A stretch of DNA of 64,000 nucleotides. Origin: Spirochaetota bacterium. Its GTDB lineage: Bacteria > Spirochaetota > Spirochaetia > Treponematales > Treponemataceae. The position numbers and the translations under genes are program-made. The notes under the pieces were generated by a model. That model saw nothing but the letters and a program-made list of their open reading frames with translations, searched no databases and was not told the origin of the DNA. Of the stretch, positions 50,107 through 59,081 are shown one piece after another (position 1 is the stretch's first letter; each line of letters begins with the position of its first letter). Where the stretch lies: assembly GCA_023443865.1 (NCBI GenBank), contig JAEZST010000018.1:186001-250000 (forward strand), given 5' to 3'.

Positions 50107-50868
50107 CTATAAAATGCCCTCTCCCGTTTCCAGGGTTTTCAGGGGTCCCTGCACCAGACGGGTTAAGAGGAAAAAGAGAAGGCTCCTGAGTTCCGCGTAC
50201 GCCGGTCCGTCCAGCGGGAGGGCGCGCGCCTGGGACGGCGTGAGATGTTCCACCGCGTCGAGGTACACGAGGGCCGGGGCCGAAAGGGGAAAACCGCGCT
50301 CCTCGGCGCGGGCGCACGCGGGGCATAAAAAGGAATCCTCATGGGGCGAGTAAAAGGCTACGGGGAAAGGTTCCCCGCGCAAGCTCTTGGATATGCCCTC
50401 GCCGCAGCGGGCGCAGCGGCCCGTTTCGGGATTCACGCCCGAGCCGATCAGGAGCCGCCATACGAAACGGAGGAGGCCCCTCCTGCACTCGTCGTCGTCC
50501 GAGACCGCGATCCCGTCCAAAAAGGCGTTCACCACCCGCCAGTCCGCGTTGCCGTGGCTCTTGGTCACCACCTCCGCGCACAGCGAGGCGCACCAGGTCC
50601 TCACCAGCGATTCCCGAATGCCCTGGCGCCACGCGGTAACGTCGATATCGGTGATCTTCGCGGTTTTTTTCACGGGGTCCGTATACACCCACAGCGTGCC
50701 GGTTTGCCACGGCCCTACCTGGGCGCGGAGCTTGCTCTTCGCGCCGCCGAATACCGAGGCTCGCTGGAGTCCGCGGTCCGGCGTGAGAAAGAGCGCTTCC
50801 CGGTTGCTTTCGCCCCAGGCGGTGAGTGATAGGATAAGCGCTTCGGTGGTCCAGCTTCGTTCTGCCAT
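50107..50868 (-). CDS. recO: DNA repair protein RecO
   Basis: A 253-residue RecFOR-pathway mediator that anneals strands and helps load RecA. The N-terminal OB fold (TTEALILSLTAWGESNREALFLTPDRGLQRASVFGGAKSKLRAQVGP) is typical. The C-terminal part has a four-cysteine zinc site, CARCGEG and CPACARA. ATG 50868 has GGGAG upstream; longer in-frame extensions lack support. The gene is divergent from the small membrane protein at 50973 and leads the recO-deoA-recJ-M23 run. A TATACT box between recO and deoA may give deoA an extra promoter. Confidence 0.9.
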   Translation of the reverse strand: MAERSWTTEALILSLTAWGESNREALFLTPDRGLQRASVFGGAKSKLRAQVGPWQTGTLWVYTDPVKKTAKITDIDVTAWRQGIRESLVRTWCASLCAEVVTKSHGNADWRVVNAFLDGIAVSDDDECRRGLLRFVWRLLIGSGVNPETGRCARCGEGISKSLRGEPFPVAFYSPHEDSFLCPACARAEERGFPLSAPALVYLDAVEHLTPSQARALPLDGPAYAELRSLLFFLLTRLVQGPLKTLETGEGIL

Positions 50869-50936
50869 GGCGCTCCCATTTTCGCGGGGGCGCTTCCCCC
50901 TGTCAAGGCGGCGATCTTCCCCGTCCCGCGCGCGCA

Positions 50937-50965
50937 TTGACGGGAGCGGACGATCCCGGTATAAA
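50937..50965 (+). promoter_or_regulatory. Leaderless-type promoter of the small membrane protein
   Basis: TTGACG (50937-50942), 17-nt spacer, TATAAA (50960-50965), then 7 nt to ATG 50973. An in-frame TTG at 50937 is the -35 itself and so cannot be the start codon. Confidence 0.75.
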
Positions 50966-50972
50966 CGTAGGC

Positions 50973-51386
50973 ATGGTTTTAATCGTCGCGGGTACCCTAT
51001 GCGGCATCGTTTCCGGAATAATCGCGCTGATACTACAGTTCAAGCTGCCCCTGTGGGAGCGGATCGCGGGATTCGCCGGCTTTAGCGCGGAGTACCGGGC
51101 CAACGTGGAATTGCAGCCCCTCAGGCGGCGCCTGAGCGTGATCTTTTACGCCGTGGCCCTCGGTTTCCTCGCCGGAACCATCGCGGTGGCCATCAAATCC
51201 GTATCGCCCAAGGTCGTCATGCCCCTTTTCGCCGCGCTCGTCCTCGTCGCCTTCGACGCCATGACCCTGGCGTGGCGCCGCTTTGACCGAAACGAGCGCG
51301 AAAAGGCCCGCGTTCGCGGCGATCGCCTCATCTTCTCGCTCACGCATATCGCCTTCGCCGTCCTCATCGTCTCCCTCGCCCTTTAA
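50973..51386 (+). CDS. Small integral membrane protein, unknown
   Basis: A 137-residue protein with four predicted membrane segments: VLIVAGTLCGIVSGIIALIL near the start, LSVIFYAVALGFLAGTIAVAI, KVVMPLFAALVLVAFDAMTLAW, and IFSLTHIAFAVLIVSLAL at the end. No recognised family. Starting from an upstream TTG would place translation before the predicted transcript start. The ATG at 50973 is right at that point. It converges with the MATE gene with a 4-bp gap. Confidence 0.65.
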   Translation: MVLIVAGTLCGIVSGIIALILQFKLPLWERIAGFAGFSAEYRANVELQPLRRRLSVIFYAVALGFLAGTIAVAIKSVSPKVVMPLFAALVLVAFDAMTLAWRRFDRNEREKARVRGDRLIFSLTHIAFAVLIVSLAL

Positions 51387-51390
51387 GGGG

Positions 51391-52791
51391 CTATACGCGC
51401 GCGTTCGTCCACTTACCCGTCCTGAACCGCAGCCAGAGCATCAAAAAACGCATGGTTTGGTCCGTTAATAGGGCATACCACGCGCCCGTGAGCCCCCAGC
51501 CCAACCCGTGCACGAACGCGAGGGAAAGGACGGGGCGGACCACCAGAATGCCGAACGCGAGGGAGAGGGCGGGGTAGAGAGAATCCCCGGCGCCCCGCAA
51601 CGCCCCGGAAAGGACCTGGAACGACGACTGGAAGGGCTGCAGGAGGGCCACGACGATAAGGACTTCCGCCGCCATGGTCACGATGTCGCTCTCCCGGGTG
51701 AAGAGCGATATCAACGGGTACCGGAAAAGATAGAGAAGGACTCCCACCGTCGTCGCGATCACCGTACCCTGCCGCCGCGCCGCCGCCGCCGCCCGTCGGG
51801 CGAGCGCCGGGTCCTTGCGCCCCAGGGCCTGGCCCGCAAGGCTTGCCGCCGCGATGCCGTACGCCTGACCGATCACGAAGGACATGTTTAAGAGCGAAAG
51901 GGCTATCTGGTGGGCCGCGAAGGCCCGCGTTCCCAGGGCGGAGATGGTTACCGTATAGAGCACGAGGCCTACCCTGAGCGCCAGCTGTTCCCCGGCGGAG
52001 GGCAGCCCGATCCGGACGATCCGGGCGAGCATAGACGGGTTCGGCGCGATAAGCGAGGGGACCAGGCGCAGTTCCACGAAATCCGAGGACCGCTTCAGCC
52101 GCGCGCGCAACCCCGCGTTTCCACCGGCGCCCGACGCCGCGCGGCGGCCCCGCCCCGAAATGGCCGCGAACGCCATGACGCAGGCCGAAAGGTTTCCGAG
52201 CACCGTGGCGATCGCCGCGCCGCGTACCCCGAGCGCCGGAAAGCCGAGATTGCCGTATATGAGAAGCCAGTCGAAGGCGAGATTTACCGCGTTGGCCGTC
52301 ACGTTGAACCGGAGCGCTATCTTCGTATCGCCCACGCCCCGCAGCAGGGCGGAGATAACCAGGGGCAGGGCCGTGGGCACGAAGGCAAGCGAGGTAATTC
52401 GGAAATACTCCGTCGCCGCCTCGAGCGCCTCTCCCGAGGAGCCCAGGGCCCGCATCATGGGACGCGCGAAAAGCCAGCCCGGCACCGTGATCACCGCCGC
52501 CAGGGCCGCGGTAAGGAAGACCGACTGCGCCGTCACGATATCGGCCGAGGCCTTGTCGTTCGCCCCCCTGAACCGCGCCATGAGCGCCGTAGTGCCCACG
52601 TTCAGCGCGATGAAAGAGGCGAGCATCACGAACCGCGGCTGGTTGGTTATGCCGATCCCCGCGATCGCGTACGCGCCGATCCCGCCGACCATAACGGTGT
52701 CCACCAACTGGCTCAGCGAGGTCAATACCAATTCCAGCACCGCGGGCGCGGCGATTTTCAACACGGTTTTATTGAGGGGCAGGTCTTTCAT
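51391..52791 (-). CDS. MATE-family multidrug/toxin efflux transporter
   Basis: A 466-residue, 12-segment inner-membrane antiporter. The two halves show MATE features: PAVLELVLTSLSQLVDTVMVGGIGAYAIAGIGI at the start and GLPSAGEQLALRVGLVLYTVTISALGTRAFAAHQIALSLLNMSFVIGQAYGIAAASLAGQALG in the second half. It exports cationic drugs or metabolites using H+ or Na+. A GAGG site lies 7 nt before ATG, with TACACT upstream as a possible -10. A Gly/Ala/Arg-rich loop joins the halves (around residues 215-240). It stands alone between two unknown genes; substrate unknown. Confidence 0.92.
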   Translation of the reverse strand: MKDLPLNKTVLKIAAPAVLELVLTSLSQLVDTVMVGGIGAYAIAGIGITNQPRFVMLASFIALNVGTTALMARFRGANDKASADIVTAQSVFLTAALAAVITVPGWLFARPMMRALGSSGEALEAATEYFRITSLAFVPTALPLVISALLRGVGDTKIALRFNVTANAVNLAFDWLLIYGNLGFPALGVRGAAIATVLGNLSACVMAFAAISGRGRRAASGAGGNAGLRARLKRSSDFVELRLVPSLIAPNPSMLARIVRIGLPSAGEQLALRVGLVLYTVTISALGTRAFAAHQIALSLLNMSFVIGQAYGIAAASLAGQALGRKDPALARRAAAAARRQGTVIATTVGVLLYLFRYPLISLFTRESDIVTMAAEVLIVVALLQPFQSSFQVLSGALRGAGDSLYPALSLAFGILVVRPVLSLAFVHGLGWGLTGAWYALLTDQTMRFLMLWLRFRTGKWTNARV

Positions 52792-52977
52792 GGGTAGGCC
52801 TCGAGTGTATCACTTCGCGGAGGGGGAGAAAAGGGGAGACTGAAGGCGCGATGGACGAGGGACTTTCTTTGTCATGGCCGCCGGGCGCGGCGAAGGGAGC
52901 GCGATGCGGCTCGCGGGCCCCGGCAATTTGCTGGCCGTGCGGGTACGGCCTTCCAACGGAAAAAAAACGCCATGCGG

Positions 52978-53007
52978 TTGTCCGTTTTCGGCTTTCCGGC
53001 TTATAGT
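52978..53007 (+). promoter_or_regulatory. Leaderless-type promoter of the secreted unknown
   Basis: TTGTCC (52978-52983), 18-nt spacer, TATAGT (53002-53007). The ATG at 53016 starts 8 nt later; the ATG at 53010 is only 2 nt after the -10 and would precede the transcript start. Confidence 0.6.
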
Positions 53008-53015
53008 GAATGATC

Positions 53016-54134
53016 ATGAAGCCGCCCCGTCGCCTCGGCCTGAAACGCCTTTCCGTCCTCAGCGCATGCCTGAGCCTGGCCCTCGGTTCCCCGTACCCCC
53101 TAGCCCCGCAATCGGCCGCGTCCGGCGGAACAACCGCGTCCGGCAGGGCCGGTTCCCTTTCCGGCATTTGGGAAAACCGGAGCCGCTTCGTGCAATTCTC
53201 CGATACGGAGGGCATGCGGATCGTGCTGAAGCCCTATTACGGCTTCGTATACGAGGATACCGGGTGGATTCCCGCCGCCGTCACGGGCGCCGACGGCGCC
53301 GCCGCTCCCGATTCCGCTACCGGGGGGGTATCGCTCATCTCGGTGCGGTACTCGGGGGAAAAGAACGACGCGGAAGTTCCCGCGGCGCTTTTGGGCGACG
53401 GCCTCTGGTTCCGCTTCCTTTCCCGCCTCGATCGGGTTCCCCCCGCGCAGGGAGATTCGGCGGGGACCCAAGCGGCCTTGACCGCCACTGACGCGGTTTT
53501 GACCGCCGGCGCCGCCGCGAACGCGGTATCTGCCGACGCGGCTGCAGCCGAGCTGGCCGCGCGCCTTTGGGGTTTTTGGCGCGCCGCCGGGGCCACCGAC
53601 GCGATGCGCCTCTATCGAAGCGAGCCGGCTGAGGATTTTTATACCTATTATTTCGCGGGAAACCGTTACTGGCGCATCCGTTACTGGGCTACCGACGCCC
53701 GGAAGCGGGACATTCTCGCCCATTTTGCCGGAACCGACGGCATTGACGTGCCGATCCCGAAATTTCTAGAGATCGCGGGCACCCTGTATACCTGCGTAAC
53801 GGGAACCGGTACCCTGGTTCGCAATTACGAAGCCGGTTCCTGGTCCCTTTCCGACGGCAAGATGGCGTTTGCCCCGGACCGTATCGTATACCCAGGCACC
53901 GCCGCCGAATACCGTTCCCCGGCGAGGGTCACGGTTTCCGCCGACGGCGCGACGCTGGCCTTCGGCGATCCCTGGCTGACCCGCTCCGCAATAACCGACC
54001 TGGACGCGGAAATAACCGCGCATAACGGCCTCCGCCGCCCGCCGAGGGAACCGCTCCTTGAGTTCATGGACCTGGATTTCCGCTGGGACGATATCGAAAG
54101 GATACGCAATCACGGCGACCCGCCGGGGCAATGA
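53016..54134 (+). CDS. Secreted protein of unknown function
   Basis: A 372-residue protein with a signal sequence (RLSVLSACLSLALGSPYPLAPQSA) and an Ala/Ser/Thr linker. The first folded part (residues ~50-70: LSGIWENRSRFVQFSDTEGMRIVLKPYYGFVYEDTGW) resembles the beta start of a lipocalin-like or META-like fold. A low-complexity Ala/Asp/Thr stretch lies at ~150-180. Later beta segments (FYTYYFAGNRYWRIRYWATD, GTLYTCVTGTGTLVRNYEAGSW) suggest a second beta domain. The ATG at 53016 is preferred from the promoter; 53010 is the alternative. Convergent with the ProC-GNAT gene. No function assigned. Confidence 0.65.
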   Translation: MKPPRRLGLKRLSVLSACLSLALGSPYPLAPQSAASGGTTASGRAGSLSGIWENRSRFVQFSDTEGMRIVLKPYYGFVYEDTGWIPAAVTGADGAAAPDSATGGVSLISVRYSGEKNDAEVPAALLGDGLWFRFLSRLDRVPPAQGDSAGTQAALTATDAVLTAGAAANAVSADAAAAELAARLWGFWRAAGATDAMRLYRSEPAEDFYTYYFAGNRYWRIRYWATDARKRDILAHFAGTDGIDVPIPKFLEIAGTLYTCVTGTGTLVRNYEAGSWSLSDGKMAFAPDRIVYPGTAAEYRSPARVTVSADGATLAFGDPWLTRSAITDLDAEITAHNGLRRPPREPLLEFMDLDFRWDDIERIRNHGDPPGQ

Positions 54135-54180
54135 GCTCTCCGCCAGTGCGATAAGTACCCCACCGGGGTAGCGAACCCCT

Positions 54181-55899
54181 TTACCGGCGCGAACGGTACC
54201 AGTAGCGGTACCGTTCGGCGAAACCGAGCCTTTCGTACATATGCCGGGCCGCATCGTTGTTTTCCGATACCTGCAGGTATGCCGTACGCGCGCCCCGGGC
54301 CGCCGCGCCTGGTAGTAACGCTTCCATGACCCTTTTTCCCACGCCTTTGCCCCTAAGACCTTCCTCCACCATTACGTCGAAGATCCCCGCGTGGCCGTTT
54401 TCGATCGCCGCGTAGGCGAAGGCGACGATCCGCCCTTCGGTTACCGCCGAAACGACGACGCGGTTTTCCGGGACCGCCGCGAGGAGGAGCCGCGCCGTGT
54501 CCGCGTCTTTTGGCGACAGCGATCCGGCGCGGGCGAAAGCCTCCGTCCATTCATCCGTGAAGTCCGTCCCGACTGAAACAGCGATATCGCCCGTCCCGGA
54601 ACTTTCGGCTTCCGATTCGGCTACGGGAGAGGGCGCGGCGGATTTGGAAGTGATCGGGGCGCGGTCGCCGAAGGGAAGGGTCATGACGAGGGATTCCGCT
54701 TCCTTACCGTACCCCCGTTCCTCGAGGGCACGGTCCAGGGCGCGGTAAGCGGCGACGTCGAGGATTTTGAATCGGGGAACGGCTTTTCGTTCGGCGAAAA
54801 AAGCCTCGCAGGCGCCGATGACGGCAGCTTCGTCGCCGTTTCGGGCATAGAGGGGATTGGCCGAATTGGACCTGCGCGTATACCCCCGCGCCGAGCGGAG
54901 CACGCAGCCCCGGCTAATCCGGGTTTCGAGGGTAGGCCAGGCGTTCAGCGCGTATTCCTCTATCTCGATCGCCGCGTCGCTTGAACGGAAACGTTCCCTC
55001 AAGCGCGGTTTCGTTGCCTCCGGGTTTCCTTCTATTATATCGTTCGCCGCGAACTGGGCGCGGTATTCCGTGGCCCGCTCTGCGTGGCGCGCGAGGGAGC
55101 GTGAAAAGATTTCGTCGAGGAGGCCCGGGAGCCGTTCCCGTAAAAGGGCCACGCCGATTTCCGTGATGCCGCCCTTCCTCGCCACCCGCTCGATGATGCG
55201 GGGATAATCCATTGCCGTCCCTGCCTGGAGTCTCGCGAGGCCCGCCGCGGTTTCGCGGAGGAGCTCCCGGATATCAGAGCGAACCCCGTTGTCGGTACCG
55301 CTTAGTTCGCCGGCTATCTTGTAAGACCGGGCCCGTTCGGCGGCGTTCGCGAACTCGTCGAAAAAGGCCGCGTAGAGTCCGGGGCCGCAGCTCGTCACTT
55401 CGGTCAGGGTCTCGATATCCCCTTCGTCGACCCGAACGACGGTTCCCGAGGAGGAGAGAAGCCGCTCGGTTTCACGTGCTCCGGCCTCGCTTTCGCGGAT
55501 CCCTGCCATGTAGAGGTACACGCCGGCATCGGCCTCGGCGCACACATTCGGGATGATGCGGGAAACCGGACAAGGAACGGCCGATTCAAGCTCGGAGAGG
55601 GTGACCCCCGCGGCAAGGGATACGAGGCGGGTTCCCGCCGGAAGGGCGTTTCGGATTCGGTCGAGAACGGGTTTGATTTCTTTCGGGGGAACGGCGAGGA
55701 AAAGGATGCCTCCCCGCGCGGCGAGTTCCTGAGGGGTAGCGAAGAATCGCGCCCCCGGATGCTCCTTGAGAAAGTCCGCGGCCCGTTCAGGGGTCCTCGT
55801 AGAGATGCCGAGCCTTTGGGCCTCGACTCCCCCGCGAAGGAGTGCCCGCGCGAGCATGCTTCCCATGCTGCCAAAACCGATGATGCCGACCTGTTCCAT
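54181..55899 (-). CDS. Fusion of a ProC-like reductase and a GNAT acetyltransferase
   Basis: A 572-residue fusion. Residues 1-~265 form a pyrroline-5-carboxylate-reductase-like module: the NAD(P) motif GFGSMG at 8-13, VPPKEIKPVLDRIRNAL, IIPNVCAEADAGVYLYM (canonical ProC has RxMPNxP), and a helical dimerisation part. The linker (~265-345) is charged. The C-terminal part from ~350 matches a GNAT acetyltransferase of the RxSNSANP type (RRSNSANPL, CEAFFAERKAVPRFKILD), ending with the acetyl-CoA segment DVMVEEGLRGKGVGKRVMEALLP and VSENNDAARHMYERLGF. The IIPN motif suggests an altered substrate. GGAGG precedes ATG. It is a single uninterrupted frame. Confidence 0.82.
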   Translation of the reverse strand: MEQVGIIGFGSMGSMLARALLRGGVEAQRLGISTRTPERAADFLKEHPGARFFATPQELAARGGILFLAVPPKEIKPVLDRIRNALPAGTRLVSLAAGVTLSELESAVPCPVSRIIPNVCAEADAGVYLYMAGIRESEAGARETERLLSSSGTVVRVDEGDIETLTEVTSCGPGLYAAFFDEFANAAERARSYKIAGELSGTDNGVRSDIRELLRETAAGLARLQAGTAMDYPRIIERVARKGGITEIGVALLRERLPGLLDEIFSRSLARHAERATEYRAQFAANDIIEGNPEATKPRLRERFRSSDAAIEIEEYALNAWPTLETRISRGCVLRSARGYTRRSNSANPLYARNGDEAAVIGACEAFFAERKAVPRFKILDVAAYRALDRALEERGYGKEAESLVMTLPFGDRAPITSKSAAPSPVAESEAESSGTGDIAVSVGTDFTDEWTEAFARAGSLSPKDADTARLLLAAVPENRVVVSAVTEGRIVAFAYAAIENGHAGIFDVMVEEGLRGKGVGKRVMEALLPGAAARGARTAYLQVSENNDAARHMYERLGFAERYRYWYRSRR

Positions 55900-56021
55900 A
55901 GCGAGCCTCCGCCTACCGGATTGTACCAGCTCCGGAGGCGGTTTGAGAATACGTCGCCCGGACCGTGGCCCGATCTACCGCTCTCGGCCCCGCGCGCTCG
56001 GCGTTCCTAGTGCGACCTCGC

Positions 56022-56882
56022 TCAGGCTTTGCCTTTCCCGGAGATATTCGAGATGAGGGCGACCGTCGCGACGAGGCCCGCGAGCGCCATTGCCGGGAAT
56101 ATCGCGAGCTCTGCCGGGCTTACCGTTACTCCCGACCTCAGCATGTTGAGGGCCATGAGGGAAACCGCGATGCCCAGGGTCGTGAACTTCACGAGCCCTA
56201 CGGAGGCAAGAAGGTATCCCCAGGGCTTTTTACGCAGGAGAAGGACCCCCGCGACGACGCACAGGGGAACGACCAGGCTCAAATCCATGGCCTGGATAAA
56301 CATGCTCGTGCCGTTTTCCAGTAAGGGCGTAGCGCCTTTCCCGTAGCCCGCGGCGATCCGGCCTGACCAGGCGAGGGTCAAAAAGAGGGCGGCGAAAAAG
56401 AGGAGCCCCGCGATTCCCTTTCGGGGAAGCCTGTCCGAGAACGCCGAGGGAAGACTCGGAAGGTCGAAGCCCATCATGACAAAAATCAGGCAATAGAGGC
56501 TCGAGCCGAAGAGGCCGACGTAGACCGGAAAGAGGGCGTTGAACTGGGCGCCGAAGGCCATGGTGATATAGGTGTAGAGGATGAAGGCGAGGGTACCGGC
56601 GAGAACGATCCGGGCGCGAAGGGAGCCGCGGAGCGCCATGATAAAGGAGGCGAGGAGGAGGGGGAGCGCGAGGGCCAGGGTCACGAGGTCGTTCGCCCGC
56701 ATCTGCGCCGCGGAGCTGACGGTGTCCCAATAATAAAGGCCCCGGGCGTTTACGGTGATTTGTTCGCCCCGAACCGAAACGGCCGGGTAGGGCGTGCCCT
56801 CGGCGGGCCAAAGCCCCGCGACGGTCGCGGCGAGGGCGAGAACCAGTATCAGGGGAACGAGGATTTGTACGGCTTTGTTCAT
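56022..56882 (-). CDS. Polytopic membrane protein, unknown
   Basis: A 286-residue protein of about eight hydrophobic segments. A signal-like first segment (VQILVPLILVLALAATVAGLWPA) is followed by a ~35-residue outer loop (VRGEQITVNARGLYYWDTVSSAAQMRANDL) and the remaining segments, such as AFILYTYITMAFGAQFNALFPVYVGLFGSSLYCLIFVMM. I recognise no family. The start codon is 3 bp after the stop of the YbaN-like gene, so the two are coupled. A weak GGTG lies upstream. It could be a sensor or carrier; nothing in the sequence decides this. Confidence 0.65.
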   Translation of the reverse strand: MNKAVQILVPLILVLALAATVAGLWPAEGTPYPAVSVRGEQITVNARGLYYWDTVSSAAQMRANDLVTLALALPLLLASFIMALRGSLRARIVLAGTLAFILYTYITMAFGAQFNALFPVYVGLFGSSLYCLIFVMMGFDLPSLPSAFSDRLPRKGIAGLLFFAALFLTLAWSGRIAAGYGKGATPLLENGTSMFIQAMDLSLVVPLCVVAGVLLLRKKPWGYLLASVGLVKFTTLGIAVSLMALNMLRSGVTVSPAELAIFPAMALAGLVATVALISNISGKGKA

Positions 56883-56885
56883 GAC

Positions 56886-57320
56886 TTATTCAACACCGGG
56901 GTCGACGGTTTCCGCTACCGGCGTTTCGCGCGCCCCTCGGTCTTCCGTATCGGGGACGTCCCGCAGGGTTCGCATCAAGGCGAGATGGGCCGTCACTCCC
57001 AGGGCGACGAGGCCGAGAAGTAGCCTCATGAAGGTGGAGTCGACGGCGAAGAGGGCAGTTAACCCGAGGGTGAGCCACAGGATGGCGATTGAAACGGCCT
57101 TGTCCCGGGCGGTGATGCCTTTGCGGTTCAGGTAATTATCGATATACCGGCCCAGCCAGGGGTGACCGCGTAGCCATCGGTACAGGCGGTCGGAGCCTTT
57201 CATGAAAAGGGAGGCGGCGAGGAGGATGAAGGGGGTTGTGGGCAGTACCGGCAGGAAGATGCCGGCGATTCCGATGCCGAGGGAGCAAAAGCCCGCCCCG
57301 ATAAGCAGGTATTTAACCAT
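56886..57320 (-). CDS. YbaN/DUF454-family inner-membrane protein
   Basis: A 144-residue small membrane protein. GIGIAGIFLPVLPTTPFILLAASLFMKGSDRLYRWLRGHPWLGRYIDNYLNRKGI is the DUF454 signature (LPTTPFxLLAAxxF and HPxLGxxIxxxxxxxGI). Three or four membrane segments. The family is of unknown function. AAGGAG lies 9 nt before ATG. First gene of a two-gene unit with the polytopic unknown. Confidence 0.88.
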   Translation of the reverse strand: MVKYLLIGAGFCSLGIGIAGIFLPVLPTTPFILLAASLFMKGSDRLYRWLRGHPWLGRYIDNYLNRKGITARDKAVSIAILWLTLGLTALFAVDSTFMRLLLGLVALGVTAHLALMRTLRDVPDTEDRGARETPVAETVDPGVE

Positions 57321-57436
57321 GTTTCGGCACTCCTTGCGCTTGGGCGTTCCCGGGCGTTTTCCCGCCTAAAGCCGTGGCCCGTTCTGCCGCTCCCGGCCGC
57401 GCTCGCTCCCCGATCGGGAAGCGCCCACGCTCAGTC

Positions 57437-59074
57437 TTAAATATTGAACTTCTTCGACTCGCCCTTGTAGAGTTCCTTTCGGGTTTCCTTGACGAGGTCG
57501 TCGTTGGCGTAGTCGTCGAAGGCCATCATGCGGTCGATGACGCCGTTCGGGGTGATTTCCACGATGCGGTTCGCGATGGAGTTGATGAACTCGTGGTCGT
57601 GGCTGTTGAAGAGCACGACGCCGGGGAAGTCGATGAGGGCTTCGTTGAGGCTCGTGATGGCCTCGAGGTCCAGGTGGTTCGTGGGCTCGTCGAGGATGAG
57701 CACGTTGGCGCCGGAGAGCATCATTTTGGAAAGCATGCAGCGCACCTTCTCGCCTCCCGAGAGCACCTTTACGGGCTTCAACGACTCGTCGCCGGAGAAG
57801 AGCATGCGGCCCAGGAAGCCGCGAACGTAGGCGTCGTCCTGTTCGGGGGAATACTGGCGGAGCCAGTCGGTGATGTTGTAGTCGTTCGCGAAGTAGGGCG
57901 TGTTGTCTTTGCCCATGTAGGAAACCTTGCAGGTTTGGCCCCAGCCCACCTCGCCCGAGTCGGGCTTTACCTCGCCCGCGAGAATGTCGAAGAAGGCGCT
58001 CTTGGAGTTGTGCTCCATTCCCACGAAGGCGATCTTGTCCGAGCGGTTCACCGTGAGGGAGAAGTCCTTCAGGAGCTGGATTCCCTCCACGGTATAATTG
58101 AGCTTTTCGGCGCGCACCACGTTGTTGCCGATCTCGCGGTCCGGCTTGAAATTGACGTAGGGGAACTTCCTCGTGGTAACCTCGATCTCCTCGAGGGCGA
58201 GCTTGTCGTAGATCTTCTTGCGGCTCGTGGCCTGCTTGCTCTTCGACGCGTTCGCCGAGAAGCGGAGGATGAACTCGCGCAAGTCCTTCATCTTGTCCTC
58301 GCGCTTCTTCTGCTGGTCCTTCGCCTGGCGCTGCATGATCTGGCTCATCTGGTACCAGAAGTCGTAGTTGCCCGAGTACATGCGGATCTTGCCGAAGTCG
58401 ATGTCGCAGGTGTGGGTGCACACGGAGTTCAGGAAGTGCCGGTCGTGGCTTACCACGATGACGGTGTTCGGGAAGTTAATGAGGAATTCCTCGAGCCAGG
58501 TGATGGACTCGAGGTCGAGGCCGTTGGTGGGCTCGTCGAGAAGGAGGATGTCGGGGGTTCCGAAGATCGCCTGGGCGAGGAGCACGCGCACCTTCTGGCT
58601 TTCGTCGAGCTCCGCCATCTGGCGGTCGTGGAAGGCTTCCTCGAGGCCGAGGCCCGAGAGCATCTGCTCGATCTGGTTTTCCGCCTCCCAGCCGCCGAGC
58701 TCGGCGAACTCGCCCTCGAGCTCCGAGGCGCGGATGCCGTCTTCCTCGGTGAAGTCGGCCTTCTCGTAGATCGCCTCGCGCTCCTTGAGGGTTTCGTAGA
58801 GCTTCGGGAATCCCATCATGACGGTGTCTTTCACGGAGTAGTCGTCGAAGGCGAAGTGGTCCTGCTTGAGGACGGCCAGGCGCTGCCCCGCGGGGATGAT
58901 GATGTCGCCCTTGTCGTGCTCGAGCTCGCCTGAGAGTATTTTCAGGAAGGTCGACTTGCCGGCGCCGTTCGCGCCGATAATCCCGTAGCAATTGCCCGGG
59001 GTGAATTTCAGGTTAACCTCTTTGAAGAGGGGTTTTTCGGAAAAGGAAAGGGAAAGGTCGGTTACGGTAATCAT
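57437..59074 (-). CDS. ABC-F ATPase, YbiT-like, with degenerate second Walker A
   Basis: A cytosolic ribosome-associated ABC-F protein of 545 residues with two ATPase domains. NBD1: Walker A GANGAGKST near 35, ILLLDEPTNGLDLESITWLEE, and NTVIVVSHDRHFLNSVCTHTCDIDFG. The linker FSANASKSKQATSRKK is very close to that of E. coli YbiT. NBD2: the Walker A position reads GMEHNSKSA, with Ser replacing the last Gly, while LSGGEKVRCML and ILDEPTNHLD are intact. The NBD1 signature (LDESQKVR) is also non-canonical, as it is in YbiT. NBD2 may bind ATP poorly. The -10 box ends 7 nt before ATG; no ribosome-binding site. It faces the operator array. Confidence 0.9.
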   Translation of the reverse strand: MITVTDLSLSFSEKPLFKEVNLKFTPGNCYGIIGANGAGKSTFLKILSGELEHDKGDIIIPAGQRLAVLKQDHFAFDDYSVKDTVMMGFPKLYETLKEREAIYEKADFTEEDGIRASELEGEFAELGGWEAENQIEQMLSGLGLEEAFHDRQMAELDESQKVRVLLAQAIFGTPDILLLDEPTNGLDLESITWLEEFLINFPNTVIVVSHDRHFLNSVCTHTCDIDFGKIRMYSGNYDFWYQMSQIMQRQAKDQQKKREDKMKDLREFILRFSANASKSKQATSRKKIYDKLALEEIEVTTRKFPYVNFKPDREIGNNVVRAEKLNYTVEGIQLLKDFSLTVNRSDKIAFVGMEHNSKSAFFDILAGEVKPDSGEVGWGQTCKVSYMGKDNTPYFANDYNITDWLRQYSPEQDDAYVRGFLGRMLFSGDESLKPVKVLSGGEKVRCMLSKMMLSGANVLILDEPTNHLDLEAITSLNEALIDFPGVVLFNSHDHEFINSIANRIVEITPNGVIDRMMAFDDYANDDLVKETRKELYKGESKKFNI

Positions 59075-59081
59075 ATATCGA

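Noticed and set aside
50937..50972. TTG start at 50937 for the small membrane protein
   Set aside because: This TTG is part of the -35 hexamer of a consensus promoter whose transcript would start near 50972.
52798..53009. Possible small gene between the MATE transporter and the secreted protein
   Set aside because: The open frames have no ribosome-binding site or coding character and overlap the promoter of the secreted protein.
55904..55945. Inverted repeat GCCTCCG/CGGAGGC that could hide the ribosome-binding site of the ProC-GNAT gene
   Set aside because: A TACAAT -10 box lies between the arms, so the outer arm is upstream of the likely transcript start and would not be in the RNA.
57374..58933. 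A 519-codon plus-strand frame opposite the YbiT-like gene
   Set aside because: It is rich in Val, Glu, Leu and His in a pattern expected from the complement of a high-GC gene and shows no domain. The minus strand carries clear ABC-F motifs throughout.
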